A stretch of DNA of 64,000 nucleotides from Photobacterium iliopiscarium (GTDB lineage: Bacteria > Pseudomonadota > Gammaproteobacteria > Enterobacterales > Vibrionaceae), in contig NZ_PYOO01000003.1 of the NCBI RefSeq assembly GCF_003026395.1, positions 310,001 through 374,000 of the forward strand. The letters run 5' to 3'. A program made the position numbers and the translations under genes. Of this stretch, positions 1 to 8,392 are shown in pieces (the stretch's first letter is position 1; each line of letters opens with the position of its first letter). The notes under the pieces are model-generated. The model saw only the letters and a program-made list of their open reading frames with translations. It searched no databases and was not told where the DNA came from.

Positions 1-168
1 AAATGTTAACAGATAGAACTAGGAAGCATTCGCCGTTACAATGTTAATGTAATGTAATAATCATTTAAGAGTTCTTAGTGGATCACAAAATAGCACCTAA
101 AAATATACAACCAAACTCATATAAAATTTAATAGCTCTCTAATAGAAAATTAAGAGGGCTTACCGATT

Positions 169-1047
169 ATGTATCCGATCATTATTGCCATTCATGGCAG
201 AGGGAATAAACTGCCGACCACAACCTTAAGTGCACATTGGCAGCGAGCCCTTCAACATGGCTTACAACGTTATAATCAATCACAGTTACATCCTCAGATT
301 GATTTTAAAATGGCCTATTATGCTGATCACTTTTATCAACAGCCGTTAGTACTATCAGCCTCCACAACCACCGCGATTCCGCATATTTACACCATTAAAC
401 CGTTACCAACACAGCATAGTAACCATGATAATCAGCTGCAATTAACAACCACTAACACCTCACTGTGGAGCGCTAAAATTGCAGAATGGATGGAAGATAA
501 ATTCAGTGTATTTTCTTTTATTTCAAAACCATTTTTAAAGTCACTGTTACCTGATATTCATCATTACTTTCATGATAAAAACTACCAACACGCTGTCGAG
601 CAGCCATTAATAAAGCTTCTCAATCAATATCAACATCGACCAATCATATTACTTAGCCACTCGATGGGAACCGTGATCGCTTACAACGTATTGCACCAAC
701 TGAGTCGTCAAACCACACCCCCACAAATCAGTACTTGGTTTACGTTTGGATCGCCGCTTGGGCTTACCAGTGTCAAAGGCTTTTTACCCCAAATAACCCA
801 ACAACCGAGCGTTAAAAAATTAGCAACACCAGATTGTGTCACCGAACAATGGATCAATGTCAGTGATAAAACCGACATCGTATGCATCGATCATGATTTA
901 AGTGATGATTACCTTGCTAATCGTCATCAAATAAAACCTCAAGATTGTTATATCACCAATGATTATCCGGGCAATTCACATAAGTCTTATGGCTATTTAT
1001 GGAGTCATGTTATCGCGAAATATGGAATACCAAAGGTGACATTATGA
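169..1047 (+). CDS. alpha/beta-hydrolase fold protein (putative esterase/lipase)
   Basis: The 292-residue product has a short beta strand at its N-terminus (YPIIIAIHGRG) and, near residue 163, the nucleophile-elbow motif SHSMG, a variant of the lipase GxSxG motif, followed by a helix (TVIAYNVLH). A likely acid is the Asp in DKTDIVCIDHD and a likely base one of the His residues in GNSHKSYGYLWSH. These features fit an alpha/beta hydrolase; the substrate cannot be read from the sequence. No signal peptide or membrane segment is visible, so the protein should be cytoplasmic unless exported by another route. The stop overlaps the start of the next gene by four bases (ATGA), so the two are almost certainly translated together. 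Function beyond the fold is inferred. Confidence 0.75.
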   Translation: MYPIIIAIHGRGNKLPTTTLSAHWQRALQHGLQRYNQSQLHPQIDFKMAYYADHFYQQPLVLSASTTTAIPHIYTIKPLPTQHSNHDNQLQLTTTNTSLWSAKIAEWMEDKFSVFSFISKPFLKSLLPDIHHYFHDKNYQHAVEQPLIKLLNQYQHRPIILLSHSMGTVIAYNVLHQLSRQTTPPQISTWFTFGSPLGLTSVKGFLPQITQQPSVKKLATPDCVTEQWINVSDKTDIVCIDHDLSDDYLANRHQIKPQDCYITNDYPGNSHKSYGYLWSHVIAKYGIPKVTL

Positions 1048-1706
1048 AACCTTTCATCTTATTAGATCCCGGTCATGGCGGCATTATTAATGGTGTTTAC
1101 CAAACCGCAGGCAAACGCTCACCATTATGGTCGAACGGTAAACAATTATTTGAAGGGGAATTTAATCGCGCCATCACCCAAGGCATAAGCCAAGCGCTGA
1201 CCTTACACGACATTGAAAATAAAATTATTGTGCCAGAATTGGAAGATATCAGCCTTCGCACCCGCGTTAATCGTGCCAACCATTTAGCCTCCCAATACCC
1301 TAATCACCAATGTTTATTAATTTCAGTCCATGCCAATGCTGGCGGTGGCAAAGGGTTTGAGGTTTATACCAGTCGCGGCCAAACCACTAGCGACACCATT
1401 GCCGATCATATTGCTCACGCTTTTACACAAGTCTTCCCGAATAAACCGTTACGAAGTGATTACAGTGATGGCGACAGTGATAAAGAGCGCGGCTTTTATA
1501 TGTTAAGAAAAACCCGCATGGCAGCAGTATTAACTGAAAATTTCTTTATGGATAATGAAGTTGAATGTTGTTTAATTTTAATGTCACCAAAGGGACGTCA
1601 AAAGATCATTGATTATCATGTTCAAGGAATTTTAGCGTGGGTAAGGGAGGTCGCAAGGGGTAAATTATCAAGGGGCAACAAAGCGCGTATCTATAACAAA
1701 GATTGA
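1044..1706 (+). CDS. N-acetylmuramoyl-L-alanine amidase (Amidase_3 family), no signal peptide
   Basis: The protein (about 220 residues) begins directly with the Amidase_3 core: DPGHGG carries the first zinc His, a Glu lies in GKQLFEGEFNRA, the second zinc His is in LLISVHANAGGG, and the catalytic Glu is in LTENFFMDNE near the C-terminus. The family cleaves the amide bond between MurNAc and the L-alanine of the peptide stem. The ATG at 1044 is chosen because it follows AAAGGTGA with good spacing and starts exactly at the fold; an in-frame extension to 999 has no ribosome site. Unlike AmiA/B/C, there is no signal peptide or AMIN domain, so it resembles phage-type or effector-type amidases. It is translationally coupled to the preceding hydrolase. 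Confidence 0.85.
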   Translation: MKPFILLDPGHGGIINGVYQTAGKRSPLWSNGKQLFEGEFNRAITQGISQALTLHDIENKIIVPELEDISLRTRVNRANHLASQYPNHQCLLISVHANAGGGKGFEVYTSRGQTTSDTIADHIAHAFTQVFPNKPLRSDYSDGDSDKERGFYMLRKTRMAAVLTENFFMDNEVECCLILMSPKGRQKIIDYHVQGILAWVREVARGKLSRGNKARIYNKD

Positions 1707-1718
1707 GTTAACCCCACA

Positions 1719-1771
1719 AAGTATCAATAAAAAAACAGAATCAAAATTGTCTCTGTTTTTTCTTGATACTT
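1719..1771. terminator. bidirectional intrinsic terminator between the amidase gene and wecA
   Basis: Arms AAGTATCAA...AAAAACAGA and TCTGTTTTTT...TTGATACTT form a long, nearly perfect hairpin lying between the convergent amidase and wecA genes. Both arms contain A/T runs, so it can serve either strand. Confidence 0.75.
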
Positions 1772-1796
1772 GTTACTTTACTCTTCAGGGAGCAAC

Positions 1797-2870
1797 TTAT
1801 GCTTCGTGTATGGTTGGTATACCAAATAAACGTTTAACAACAGCAGTAATGCGCCAAATATAATTGATCACCAAAAAATAACAGCCAAACATCACTAAAA
1901 AGGCAATAAACATGGTTGATTCATTAATACCGACCATTTCACTCCAAATACCAATCGCCGCACAGTTGATAGCCAGTAAACAAATCACAAACAGTGTTAA
2001 TCGCGATGATAATCCCATACGCTGACAAATATGATGTAAATGTTCACGATCAGGCTTAAACGGTGATTGTCCTTTACGTATTCGACGGATCATAATCGTA
2101 GCCATGTCCATTAATGGAATCGCAATAAGCCACAATGCCGTTACCGGTTTAAATGCAACAATATCGACTTCTTGAGTACCACGAACTAATAGCCATACAA
2201 CGGTAAAACCAATAAAAACACTGCCAGCATCACCCATAAAGACTTTAAATCGACGCCCAAAAGGTAGGCCAAGGTTAAGCATAATATACGGCACCATCGC
2301 GGCGACTAATAAACCACAGAAAAGAGCTAATTCAGTATTACCATTGAGATAAAATACATACCCCATTGCAGAGAATGTAACGGATGCTAATCCCCCCAAT
2401 AGCCCATCAATACCATCGACCATATTGAAAGCATTAATCGCACCGATAAACGCCATCACCGTTACAATACCGCCAATAAAAGGAGACAACTGTAGCGTTT
2501 CACTGCCCATTAAATAACCTAAATTATCTAATGAATGGCCGCCAATACTAATAATGGCTAGCGCGATCCCGGCTTGTACTATCAGTCGTATTTTAAAACT
2601 AATATCGAAGTAATCATCAATAACCCCAACAACTAATAAAATTAAACCACAGCCGAGATAAAGCAAAAGGGTTAAATTAACAGGTAAAAATAATAACGTG
2701 GCAATAGCAAAAGCAATGAAGACCGAGATCCCCCCCACTAAAGGTATAACGCCTTGATGATGTTTTCGTACATTCGGTTTATCAACTAAACCTACCTTCT
2801 TAGCAACCTTACGCATAATGAATAAGCTTACAAATGACAGAACAAAAACATATATATATGAATATTCCAT
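1797..2870 (-). CDS. wecA: WecA: undecaprenyl-phosphate GlcNAc-1-phosphate transferase
   Basis: This 357-residue polytopic inner-membrane protein transfers GlcNAc-1-phosphate from UDP-GlcNAc to undecaprenyl phosphate, the first step for enterobacterial common antigen and many O antigens. Seen in the sequence: the Asp pair in GVIDDYFDI (residues 85-86), NAFNMVDGIDGL with Asp152 and Asp155, DAGSVFIGF, and the cytoplasmic loop HLHHICQRMG characteristic of WecA. Roughly eleven hydrophobic segments fit the family. It is a monocistronic gene on the same strand as the capsule locus but separated from it by about 1.4 kb with terminators. It could prime one of the two polymers encoded here, although both loci also carry their own phosphoglycosyltransferases. 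Confidence 0.93.
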   Translation of the reverse strand: MEYSYIYVFVLSFVSLFIMRKVAKKVGLVDKPNVRKHHQGVIPLVGGISVFIAFAIATLLFLPVNLTLLLYLGCGLILLVVGVIDDYFDISFKIRLIVQAGIALAIISIGGHSLDNLGYLMGSETLQLSPFIGGIVTVMAFIGAINAFNMVDGIDGLLGGLASVTFSAMGYVFYLNGNTELALFCGLLVAAMVPYIMLNLGLPFGRRFKVFMGDAGSVFIGFTVVWLLVRGTQEVDIVAFKPVTALWLIAIPLMDMATIMIRRIRKGQSPFKPDREHLHHICQRMGLSSRLTLFVICLLAINCAAIGIWSEMVGINESTMFIAFLVMFGCYFLVINYIWRITAVVKRLFGIPTIHEA

Positions 2871-3262
2871 AATTAAATATTTACCTGTAATTTAAAGTAA
2901 AATTCGTTATCAATTCAAACAAAGACATTCTTTTAAATGATAACTTTGAGATTAACTTAATAACAGAAACTACAGGCACCATATTACAGAGCAATTAATA
3001 GCTAAAGGAATAAATAACCAAAACAAATAAAGCCAGAATGTTTAAGATAAATTAAACATAATAAATAATAAAGCAAAAACAAATACTAGAAAAATAAAGA
3101 GTAAAACAAAGACTTGAACAAATAAAACAACAACAAGAGCCAAATTAAATAAAAGTAATAAAATGCACTCAAAAAACAAGAATCATCACCACAGAAAATA
3201 CCAAATAAAACTACATATAAATATGATATGTCACTATTTAAATAGCATTAAATAATAGGCAT
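2871..3262. other. AT-rich gene-free stretch upstream of wecA
   Basis: Very AT-rich DNA, rich in A runs on the given strand. It should hold the wecA promoter, but I cannot pick one with confidence. No open frame with a ribosome site was seen. Confidence 0.5.
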
Positions 3263-3306
3263 AAAAAAACCACAATCATTCAATTAAGAAATGTATTGTG
3301 GTTTCT
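3263..3306 (-). terminator. intrinsic terminator after the 44-residue gene
   Basis: On the minus strand the arms AAACCACAAT and ATTGTGGTTT enclose an 18-base loop and are followed by a run of seven T. It lies 75 bases past the stop of the small gene at 3381-3515. Confidence 0.7.
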
Positions 3307-3380
3307 TCAATATTATATATTAAGCTGTAACTGTCGTTTTTTTGTATGATCACATATAAAAAAACAGGCTAATATAATAA

Positions 3381-3515
3381 CTATTTTTTTGCTTTTACAA
3401 GCTCAGAACTATAGTCATACTCACCTAAACGATCTTCACGACGCATTTGCTTTGCTTGCTTATCATACTCATCAAGTTTGCTTAACCACGTCATAAATTG
3501 CTTCAACAGTTGCAT
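3381..3515 (-). CDS. small uncharacterised protein (44 residues)
   Basis: The frame starts at ATG (3515), preceded by a strong ribosome site AAGGGTGA eight bases away, and ends in TAG; a good intrinsic terminator follows. The product begins MQLLKQFMTWLSKLDEYDKQ and continues with a charged stretch (MRREDRLGEYDYSSEL) ending in KAKK. It has an amphipathic N-terminal helix and a highly charged C-terminal half, with no membrane segment. It recalls the short DUF3563-like proteins of proteobacteria in layout, but I cannot confirm membership. The isolated position with its own ribosome site and terminator argues that it is real. Confidence 0.6.
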   Translation of the reverse strand: MQLLKQFMTWLSKLDEYDKQAKQMRREDRLGEYDYSSELVKAKK

Positions 3516-3971
3516 ATTACTTCACCCTTAAATATATAAATATTCTGAACAACGACCTGTTCTGTTTGCAAGTATATGCACAACATTACTCATGATCCAC
3601 CTAAATAATACATTTAAGGAATATTTGTGATAAAAAACATAACTGTCAAAAATATGACGGCACTACACACCAATAGCCATAATTAATTTTTATACTAAGC
3701 ATTTTATTGCTTATCTAATGAGTCAAAAATGGGAGGTTTAATATTTAAAGGAAGAAATTAAAGAAGGGAGGTTTTGAGGATCAAAGGCCAGGCCAATAGT
3801 CGAAATCTGACCACTAAAAACACGTCATCTTCGCCCCTGCTCTTCTTTACTCGAACGTCCTCCCTTTTTCTGTTCTATTTTTCTCAATAGCTCAAACTGA
3901 ATCAATGCAGTATTATTCATAGAAATAAAAGCATTATAAATGCGCGGCACACACAAAACCGTAGCCATAAA
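3516..3971. other. gene-free stretch
   Basis: No convincing gene. It should contain the promoter of the 44-residue gene. Around 3825-3847 it holds CGTCATCTTCGCCCCTGC, which recurs with two changes at 5626-5643 just downstream of the paralogous sugar transferase gene. Confidence 0.45.
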
Positions 3972-4215
3972 TTAAATAAGATAACCATTATGCAACAGAC
4001 CCAAACGGGCTGAGGTTGCCATTTGATAACCACTACTACGTTTAGCATTGGTTGGAGAATCAGTACCCGCCGCTTGCGCTAAAATAATATCGCGCATATG
4101 AACATCTTTTTGAGTAGCGCCAATACTACCAATACAAATAATACGCTTACCCCCAAAATCATGAATCAATTCATGACCATTGAGGGAATACCCGCACAAC
4201 TAATAGAAAATCGCT
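3972..4215 (-). pseudogene. deoD: deoD fragment (purine nucleoside phosphorylase remnant), frameshifted
   Basis: The 75-residue frame reads GHELIHDFGGKRIICIGSIG, then DVHMRDIILAQAAGTDS. This aligns by eye with the middle of E. coli DeoD (ELITDFGVKKIIRVGSCGA ... KLRDVVIGMGACTDS). Just upstream, the other frame reads AGIPSM, matching the MGIPSCSIY segment that precedes ELI in DeoD, so a frameshift separates the two pieces. Only about a third of the roughly 235-residue enzyme remains; the nucleotide-binding N-terminus and C-terminal half are absent. The remnant lies just past the capsule operon terminator. The match rests on remembered family sequence, not a search. Confidence 0.6.
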
Positions 4216-4247
4216 ATCTATTATTTCCTCCCCCTTCAAATTCAAAG

Positions 4248-4297
4248 CAAAAAAAAACGAGCTGCCACCTAACTTTTCAGCCAGATCACAACTCGTT
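4248..4297 (-). terminator. terminator at the end of the capsule locus
   Basis: On the minus strand AACGAGTTG pairs with CAGCTCGTT (one wobble) and is followed by about nine T residues, 25-75 bases past the stop of the last sugar transferase gene. Confidence 0.7.
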
Positions 4298-4321
4298 GTT
4301 TAATTACTGTTATTTAGTTTA

Positions 4322-5290
4322 TTACTGTCCCATTCCAAATAGAACAGTCTTCACTGTTAGTAACAGCACTTTTATATCTAACATCAAACTTTGATGTTTA
4401 ATATAATAAATATCGTACTTATGTTTCCACACGGCATCTTCAACTGAAGCACCATAAGCATACTTCACTTGTGCTAACCCTGTGACACCGGGTTTAACGG
4501 CATGTCGAAAACGATAATATGGAATTGTTTTTTCAAGTTCTTCAATAAAAACTTCACGTTCAGGACGAGGGCCAATTAACGACATCTCATCTTTTACAAT
4601 ATTGATTAACTGTGGTAATTCATCAATACGGGTTTTACGAATAAATTTTCCTACTCGTGTAACACGTGCATCATTTTTAGATGCCCATTGTGCCCCATTC
4701 TTTTCAGCATCATTACGCATTGAACGAAACTTAATTACTTCAAATTCTTTATTATATTGCCCAGTACGACGTTGCTTAAAAAACACCGGTCCTGGGGATT
4801 CTAATTTAATAAAAATCGCTGTAATCAACCCAACAGGAATGGCAATAAAGGCTAACAATGCAACACAAAACAAATCGAGTCCGCGTTTTATTGCACGGCG
4901 AGGCCCACTAGACAATAATGAAAATGATTTCTGGTGTAAAAAATAATGAGGGTGTAATAATTCCGTTTCAATAAAACCTAAACGACGATCAAGGTAAGAT
5001 ACAATCGGTTCAACCCACGCGCCAGATTCTGTAGCCGCCACTAAAAAAACATTTTCATCATTATCAAATTCAGCCGAACGATAATGACAAATTAATTTAC
5101 GCTTAAAATCAGTGATCGAATAATCATTTAAAACAAAATTAATATTATTACGATCTAATACCGTTGAAATAGTGTCAACTTGATCAAGCGGACAATAGAC
5201 ATAAACCAATGCCGATGTTTTCGCTATTGTTTGATCAGATAAAACAGGCTTGATTGCCTCATCCTGAGGGGTGACCGTGGTCATATTCAT
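4322..5290 (-). CDS. initiating sugar-1-phosphate transferase (polyprenyl phosphoglycosyltransferase), copy A
   Basis: The 322-residue product has the full C-terminal bacterial sugar-transferase domain: one hydrophobic segment near residues 138-158, then LESPGPVFFKQRRTG, FEVIKFRSMR, TRIDELPQL and SLIGPRPERE, the motifs of the WcaJ/WbaP/PglC catalytic core. The family transfers a sugar-1-phosphate to undecaprenyl phosphate at the inner membrane. The first 130 residues form a soluble domain resembling the central domain of WcaJ-type enzymes, but the usual four N-terminal membrane helices are missing (typical length about 460). It is about 80-90 percent identical in the catalytic part to the gene at 5669-6640. 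A possible own promoter lies upstream. Confidence 0.9.
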   Translation of the reverse strand: MNMTTVTPQDEAIKPVLSDQTIAKTSALVYVYCPLDQVDTISTVLDRNNINFVLNDYSITDFKRKLICHYRSAEFDNDENVFLVAATESGAWVEPIVSYLDRRLGFIETELLHPHYFLHQKSFSLLSSGPRRAIKRGLDLFCVALLAFIAIPVGLITAIFIKLESPGPVFFKQRRTGQYNKEFEVIKFRSMRNDAEKNGAQWASKNDARVTRVGKFIRKTRIDELPQLINIVKDEMSLIGPRPEREVFIEELEKTIPYYRFRHAVKPGVTGLAQVKYAYGASVEDAVWKHKYDIYYIKHQSLMLDIKVLLLTVKTVLFGMGQ

Positions 5291-5328
5291 TACATAATCC
5301 AGTTAGGGTTAACGTCTTTATACTGTTT

Positions 5329-5358
5329 CTTATACAGAAAAAATTGACATTACATCAA
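5329..5358 (-). promoter_or_regulatory. possible promoter for sugar transferase copy A
   Basis: On the minus strand TTGATG (5358-5353) and TATAAG (5334-5329) are separated by 18 bases, 39 bases upstream of the ATG. It would allow copy A to be expressed apart from the main operon. Sequence match only. Confidence 0.3.
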
Positions 5359-5507
5359 AATAAACAACTTAGGCAATTGTATGCACACAAGTATTTATGC
5401 GCCAGATGATTATGCGTATAAAGATAGTTTTTATGAAGGTGAACAGCCACATAAAGAATATTGAATTTAATTTGGGTCAAAAAAGAGGTTTTGAAAGAAA
5501 GAAGCAG

Positions 5508-5570
5508 AGGACAAGGGACAAGGGACAAGGGACAAGGGACAAGGGACAAGGGACAAGGGACAAGGGACAA
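5508..5570. repeat. heptanucleotide tandem repeat (GGGACAA)
   Basis: Eight perfect GGGACAA units (5515-5570) preceded by one imperfect unit AGGACAA. It lies in the 378-base gap between the two paralogous sugar transferase genes. A seven-base repeat would change any reading frame by slippage, but no real gene crosses it. Apart from this and a possible promoter the 5291-5668 gap holds nothing else that I can identify. Confidence 0.95.
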
Positions 5571-5668
5571 ATTATATACAGGGTTTATTATTTCAAGGCT
5601 CAAAATTTAATATTTCGAAGCTCGTCATCTTCAACCCTGCTTTTCCTCATCCCTAAAAAAACTAAATC

Positions 5669-6640
5669 TTATTGCCCCATACCAAACAACACAGTTTTTA
5701 CGGTACGTAGAATAATTTTTAAATCCATACGCAAGCTTTGGTGTTTAATATAATGAATATCATACTTGTGCTTCCAGATAGCATCTTCAACTGATGCTCC
5801 ATAAGCATATTTAACTTGAGCAAGCCCAGTTACACCCGGCTTAATCGCATGACGGAAACGATAATAAGGAATTTGAGTTTCTAAATCCTTAATAAACACT
5901 TCTCGTTCTGGGCGAGGACCAACTAGTGACATCTCACCTTTTAAAATATTAATCAATTGTGGCAGCTCATCAATACGGGTTTTACGAATAAACTTACCGA
6001 CACGGGTCACTCGTGCATCATTTTTAGATGCCCATTGAGCACCATTTTTTTCAGCATCATTACGCATAGATCGAAACTTAATCACTTCAAACTCTTGATT
6101 ATATTGCCCTACCCGTTTTTGGCGGAAAAATACTGGTCCTGGTGATTCAAGTTTAATTAATACTGCAGTAATTAACCCTAATGGAATCGCAATTTTGGCC
6201 AATAATATGACGCAAAAAATATCAAGTACGCGCTTAACTACTCGATTTTTTTTGTTAGACAATATTGAAAAAGATTTTTGATGTAAAAAGTAATGAGGAT
6301 GAAGCAATTCAGTTTCAGTAAAGCCTAAACGACGATCTAAATAAGACACTAATGGTTCAATCCACGCACCAGATTCAGTCGCTTTAATTAAAAAGGCATT
6401 TTCTTGTTCATTAAATTCAGCAGAACGATAATGGCAAATAACCTTATTTTTAAAATCGACCAAACTATAATCATTTAACGCATAATTGATATTATTTTTG
6501 CTTAGCACCGCTGTAATTGTGCTTATTTGATCGTTAGGACAATAAACATAAATAACAGCAGTTGTTGTTACGGCAGTCTGAGTTTCTGAAGTTACTGTGA
6601 TAATTTCAGAATTTTGAGTAGAAGAGGTTATATCAGACAT
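5669..6640 (-). CDS. initiating sugar-1-phosphate transferase, copy B
   Basis: A 323-residue paralogue of the gene at 4322-5290 with the same layout: a soluble N-terminal domain of about 130 residues, one hydrophobic segment, and the catalytic core with LESPGPVFFRQKRVG, FEVIKFRSMR, TRIDELPQL and SLVGPRPERE. Both end in the identical residues VKTVLFGMGQ. The N-terminal 35 residues diverge most (this copy is rich in Ser/Thr). It is 16 bases downstream of a glycosyltransferase gene and is probably part of the wza-led operon. Either copy could load the first sugar of the capsule repeat unit; two are not normally needed. Confidence 0.9.
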   Translation of the reverse strand: MSDITSSTQNSEIITVTSETQTAVTTTAVIYVYCPNDQISTITAVLSKNNINYALNDYSLVDFKNKVICHYRSAEFNEQENAFLIKATESGAWIEPLVSYLDRRLGFTETELLHPHYFLHQKSFSILSNKKNRVVKRVLDIFCVILLAKIAIPLGLITAVLIKLESPGPVFFRQKRVGQYNQEFEVIKFRSMRNDAEKNGAQWASKNDARVTRVGKFIRKTRIDELPQLINILKGEMSLVGPRPEREVFIKDLETQIPYYRFRHAIKPGVTGLAQVKYAYGASVEDAIWKHKYDIHYIKHQSLRMDLKIILRTVKTVLFGMGQ

Positions 6641-6656
6641 GATTTGTCCCTGATTT

Positions 6657-7457
6657 TTAGTGTCTTACTAATTGATATATTTTTTTTAATGCTGATTGTG
6701 GTAATAATCTAATATGCGATCGGATTAAGAAAGTTGCCATAATTTTAGGTTTATTTTTCACATCCATTTTTAAAACTTTATTCATAAAAGTCAGCTCTGA
6801 ACGATAATAATCAATACCCTTACGTCGCTCTAACATACCATTACCTGTTCTTGCTTTGACAAGTACAGTATCAAGATTAACTAACTTATATCCTTTAATA
6901 AACATTCTTACCCATAAGAAATAATCTTCCATAAAGCGTAAATGTTGGTAGCCTCCGGCATCTAACACTGCGCTTTTACGAAACATTACTGTCATATGAT
7001 TAATAGGATTACGCTTAAAAATTGAGTTACTTAAATCTTTATCTAAAGGTACTTTACGCTGACTTGTTATTACCAAAGGATCTGTGTCAAATTCATCAAT
7101 ATGACTACCACATAAAGCAACATCATCATGTTCAATCATATATTGATATTGTTGTTCAAACCTTGTTGTAATATTAATGTCATCAGTATCAACACGAGCA
7201 ACTAAATCATATTTACAATGTGCTAATCCAGCATTAAGCGCTTCACCCAAACCTACATTTTCTTGTAAAATAACTTCAGTTATAGGTAACAATAATTTCC
7301 ATTTATCGAGTACGCTATAAAGCTCTTGTGTTAACGGTCCATCATGAACAATAACTATATTTTTAGATTGTATAGATTGCTTGTATATTGAAGACATACA
7401 TTGTTCAAAATAATTTTCTTTTTCGTTTTTATACAGTGACATTAATATACTATACAT
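6657..7457 (-). CDS. glycosyltransferase family 2
   Basis: The 266-residue protein starts with the GT-A nucleotide-binding strand (MYSILMSLYKNEKENYFEQC), has the NVGLGEALNAGL loop and the DxD-type motif in ARVDTDDIN, and an acceptor-side motif FMEDYFLWVRM. This is the pattern of family 2 inverting glycosyltransferases of the AmsE/WcaA type that add sugars to lipid-linked repeat units on the cytoplasmic face. The sugar is not readable. It follows kdsD by three bases, so it is co-transcribed with the KDO genes. Confidence 0.87.
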   Translation of the reverse strand: MYSILMSLYKNEKENYFEQCMSSIYKQSIQSKNIVIVHDGPLTQELYSVLDKWKLLLPITEVILQENVGLGEALNAGLAHCKYDLVARVDTDDINITTRFEQQYQYMIEHDDVALCGSHIDEFDTDPLVITSQRKVPLDKDLSNSIFKRNPINHMTVMFRKSAVLDAGGYQHLRFMEDYFLWVRMFIKGYKLVNLDTVLVKARTGNGMLERRKGIDYYRSELTFMNKVLKMDVKNKPKIMATFLIRSHIRLLPQSALKKIYQLVRH

Positions 7458-7460
7458 AAA

Positions 7461-8390
7461 TTACTTCTTTATTATACCGATCACATTATTATTTTTTGTT
7501 ACTAATAATGATGTAACAGATAAACGATCCATTAACTCATCAGAAGTTACTAATGATACTGATTCATCTATTGTTATTGGAGAAAAAGAAGCGATATCTT
7601 TTGCTTGTAAATCGAATGAGTTTCGCATATTGGTCTCAATAGCCCTACGTAAGTCCCCATCTGTAATTACACCATTAATTACATTATTTTCACTTACTAG
7701 AGATAAACCTAACTTACCACTTGAAATTGTATTTATAACATTCACTAGACTGTCATTAATATCAACAATAGGTAATGATACAGTAATCATCTCATCTCGA
7801 ACTTTGCTTAATAAACGACGACCAAGATTCCCTCCAGGATGAAAACGCGCAAAACTTTCAGGTTGAAAATCACGTTTATCCATTAAGGCGACAGTCAAAG
7901 CATCACCTAAAACTAAAGTTGCAGTTGTCGATGTCGTTGGGGCTAACTGTAAAGGACATGCCTCTTTCGGCACTGCAATATCAAGATTACAATGTGCATA
8001 TTTAGCTAAAGTAGAATCACTCTTTCCTGTAATTGCTATAATGTAATTCCCATTATCACGCAAAAAAGGTAATAACTTTAATACCTCATCAGTTTCACCT
8101 GAATTTGATATAGCTATAAATACATCTTCAGGTTTTACCATACCAAGATCACCATGGAATGCTTCACCTGGATGCATAAAAAAACTTGGTGTTCCGGTAC
8201 TCGCAAATGATGCTGCTATTTTTTTACCAATAATTCCCGACTTACCCATACCACAAATTATTGTACGGCCATGAGTTGAAAGAATTACATCAATAGCTCG
8301 CTCAAATTCTGCTCCAATACGACTAGACATATAATCTAATCCTTGAATTTCAGTTTGAATAACTTGCTTTGCAATCTCAATAACATTCAT
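7461..8390 (-). CDS. kdsD: D-arabinose-5-phosphate isomerase (KdsD/KpsF)
   Basis: Converts ribulose-5-phosphate to arabinose-5-phosphate, the first committed step to KDO. The N-terminal SIS domain shows ICGMGKSGIIGKK, HPGEAFHGDLG, ISNSGETDE and the family signature ACPLQLAPTTSTTA, followed by FHPGGNLGRRL. Two CBS domains follow (MITVSLPIVDINDSL..., and the C-terminal LVTKNNNVIGI). At 309 residues it is slightly shorter than E. coli KdsD (328). It sits between a glycosyltransferase gene and kdsB with two- to three-base gaps. Its presence in a polysaccharide locus resembles kpsF in group 2 capsule loci, suggesting a dedicated KDO supply for the polymer. Confidence 0.95.
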   Translation of the reverse strand: MNVIEIAKQVIQTEIQGLDYMSSRIGAEFERAIDVILSTHGRTIICGMGKSGIIGKKIAASFASTGTPSFFMHPGEAFHGDLGMVKPEDVFIAISNSGETDEVLKLLPFLRDNGNYIIAITGKSDSTLAKYAHCNLDIAVPKEACPLQLAPTTSTTATLVLGDALTVALMDKRDFQPESFARFHPGGNLGRRLLSKVRDEMITVSLPIVDINDSLVNVINTISSGKLGLSLVSENNVINGVITDGDLRRAIETNMRNSFDLQAKDIASFSPITIDESVSLVTSDELMDRLSVTSLLVTKNNNVIGIIKK

Positions 8391-8392
8391 TG

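Noticed and set aside
5344..5358. FNR-like palindrome TTGACATTACATCAA before sugar transferase copy A
   Set aside because: The half sites do not match beyond four bases and spacing is wrong for FNR.
5355..5753. Proteins reading through the GGGACAA repeat on either strand (Leu-Val-Pro-Cys or Thr-Arg-Asp-Lys repeats)
   Set aside because: Low-complexity translation of a simple repeat, no ribosome site, and one frame runs into the sugar transferase gene.
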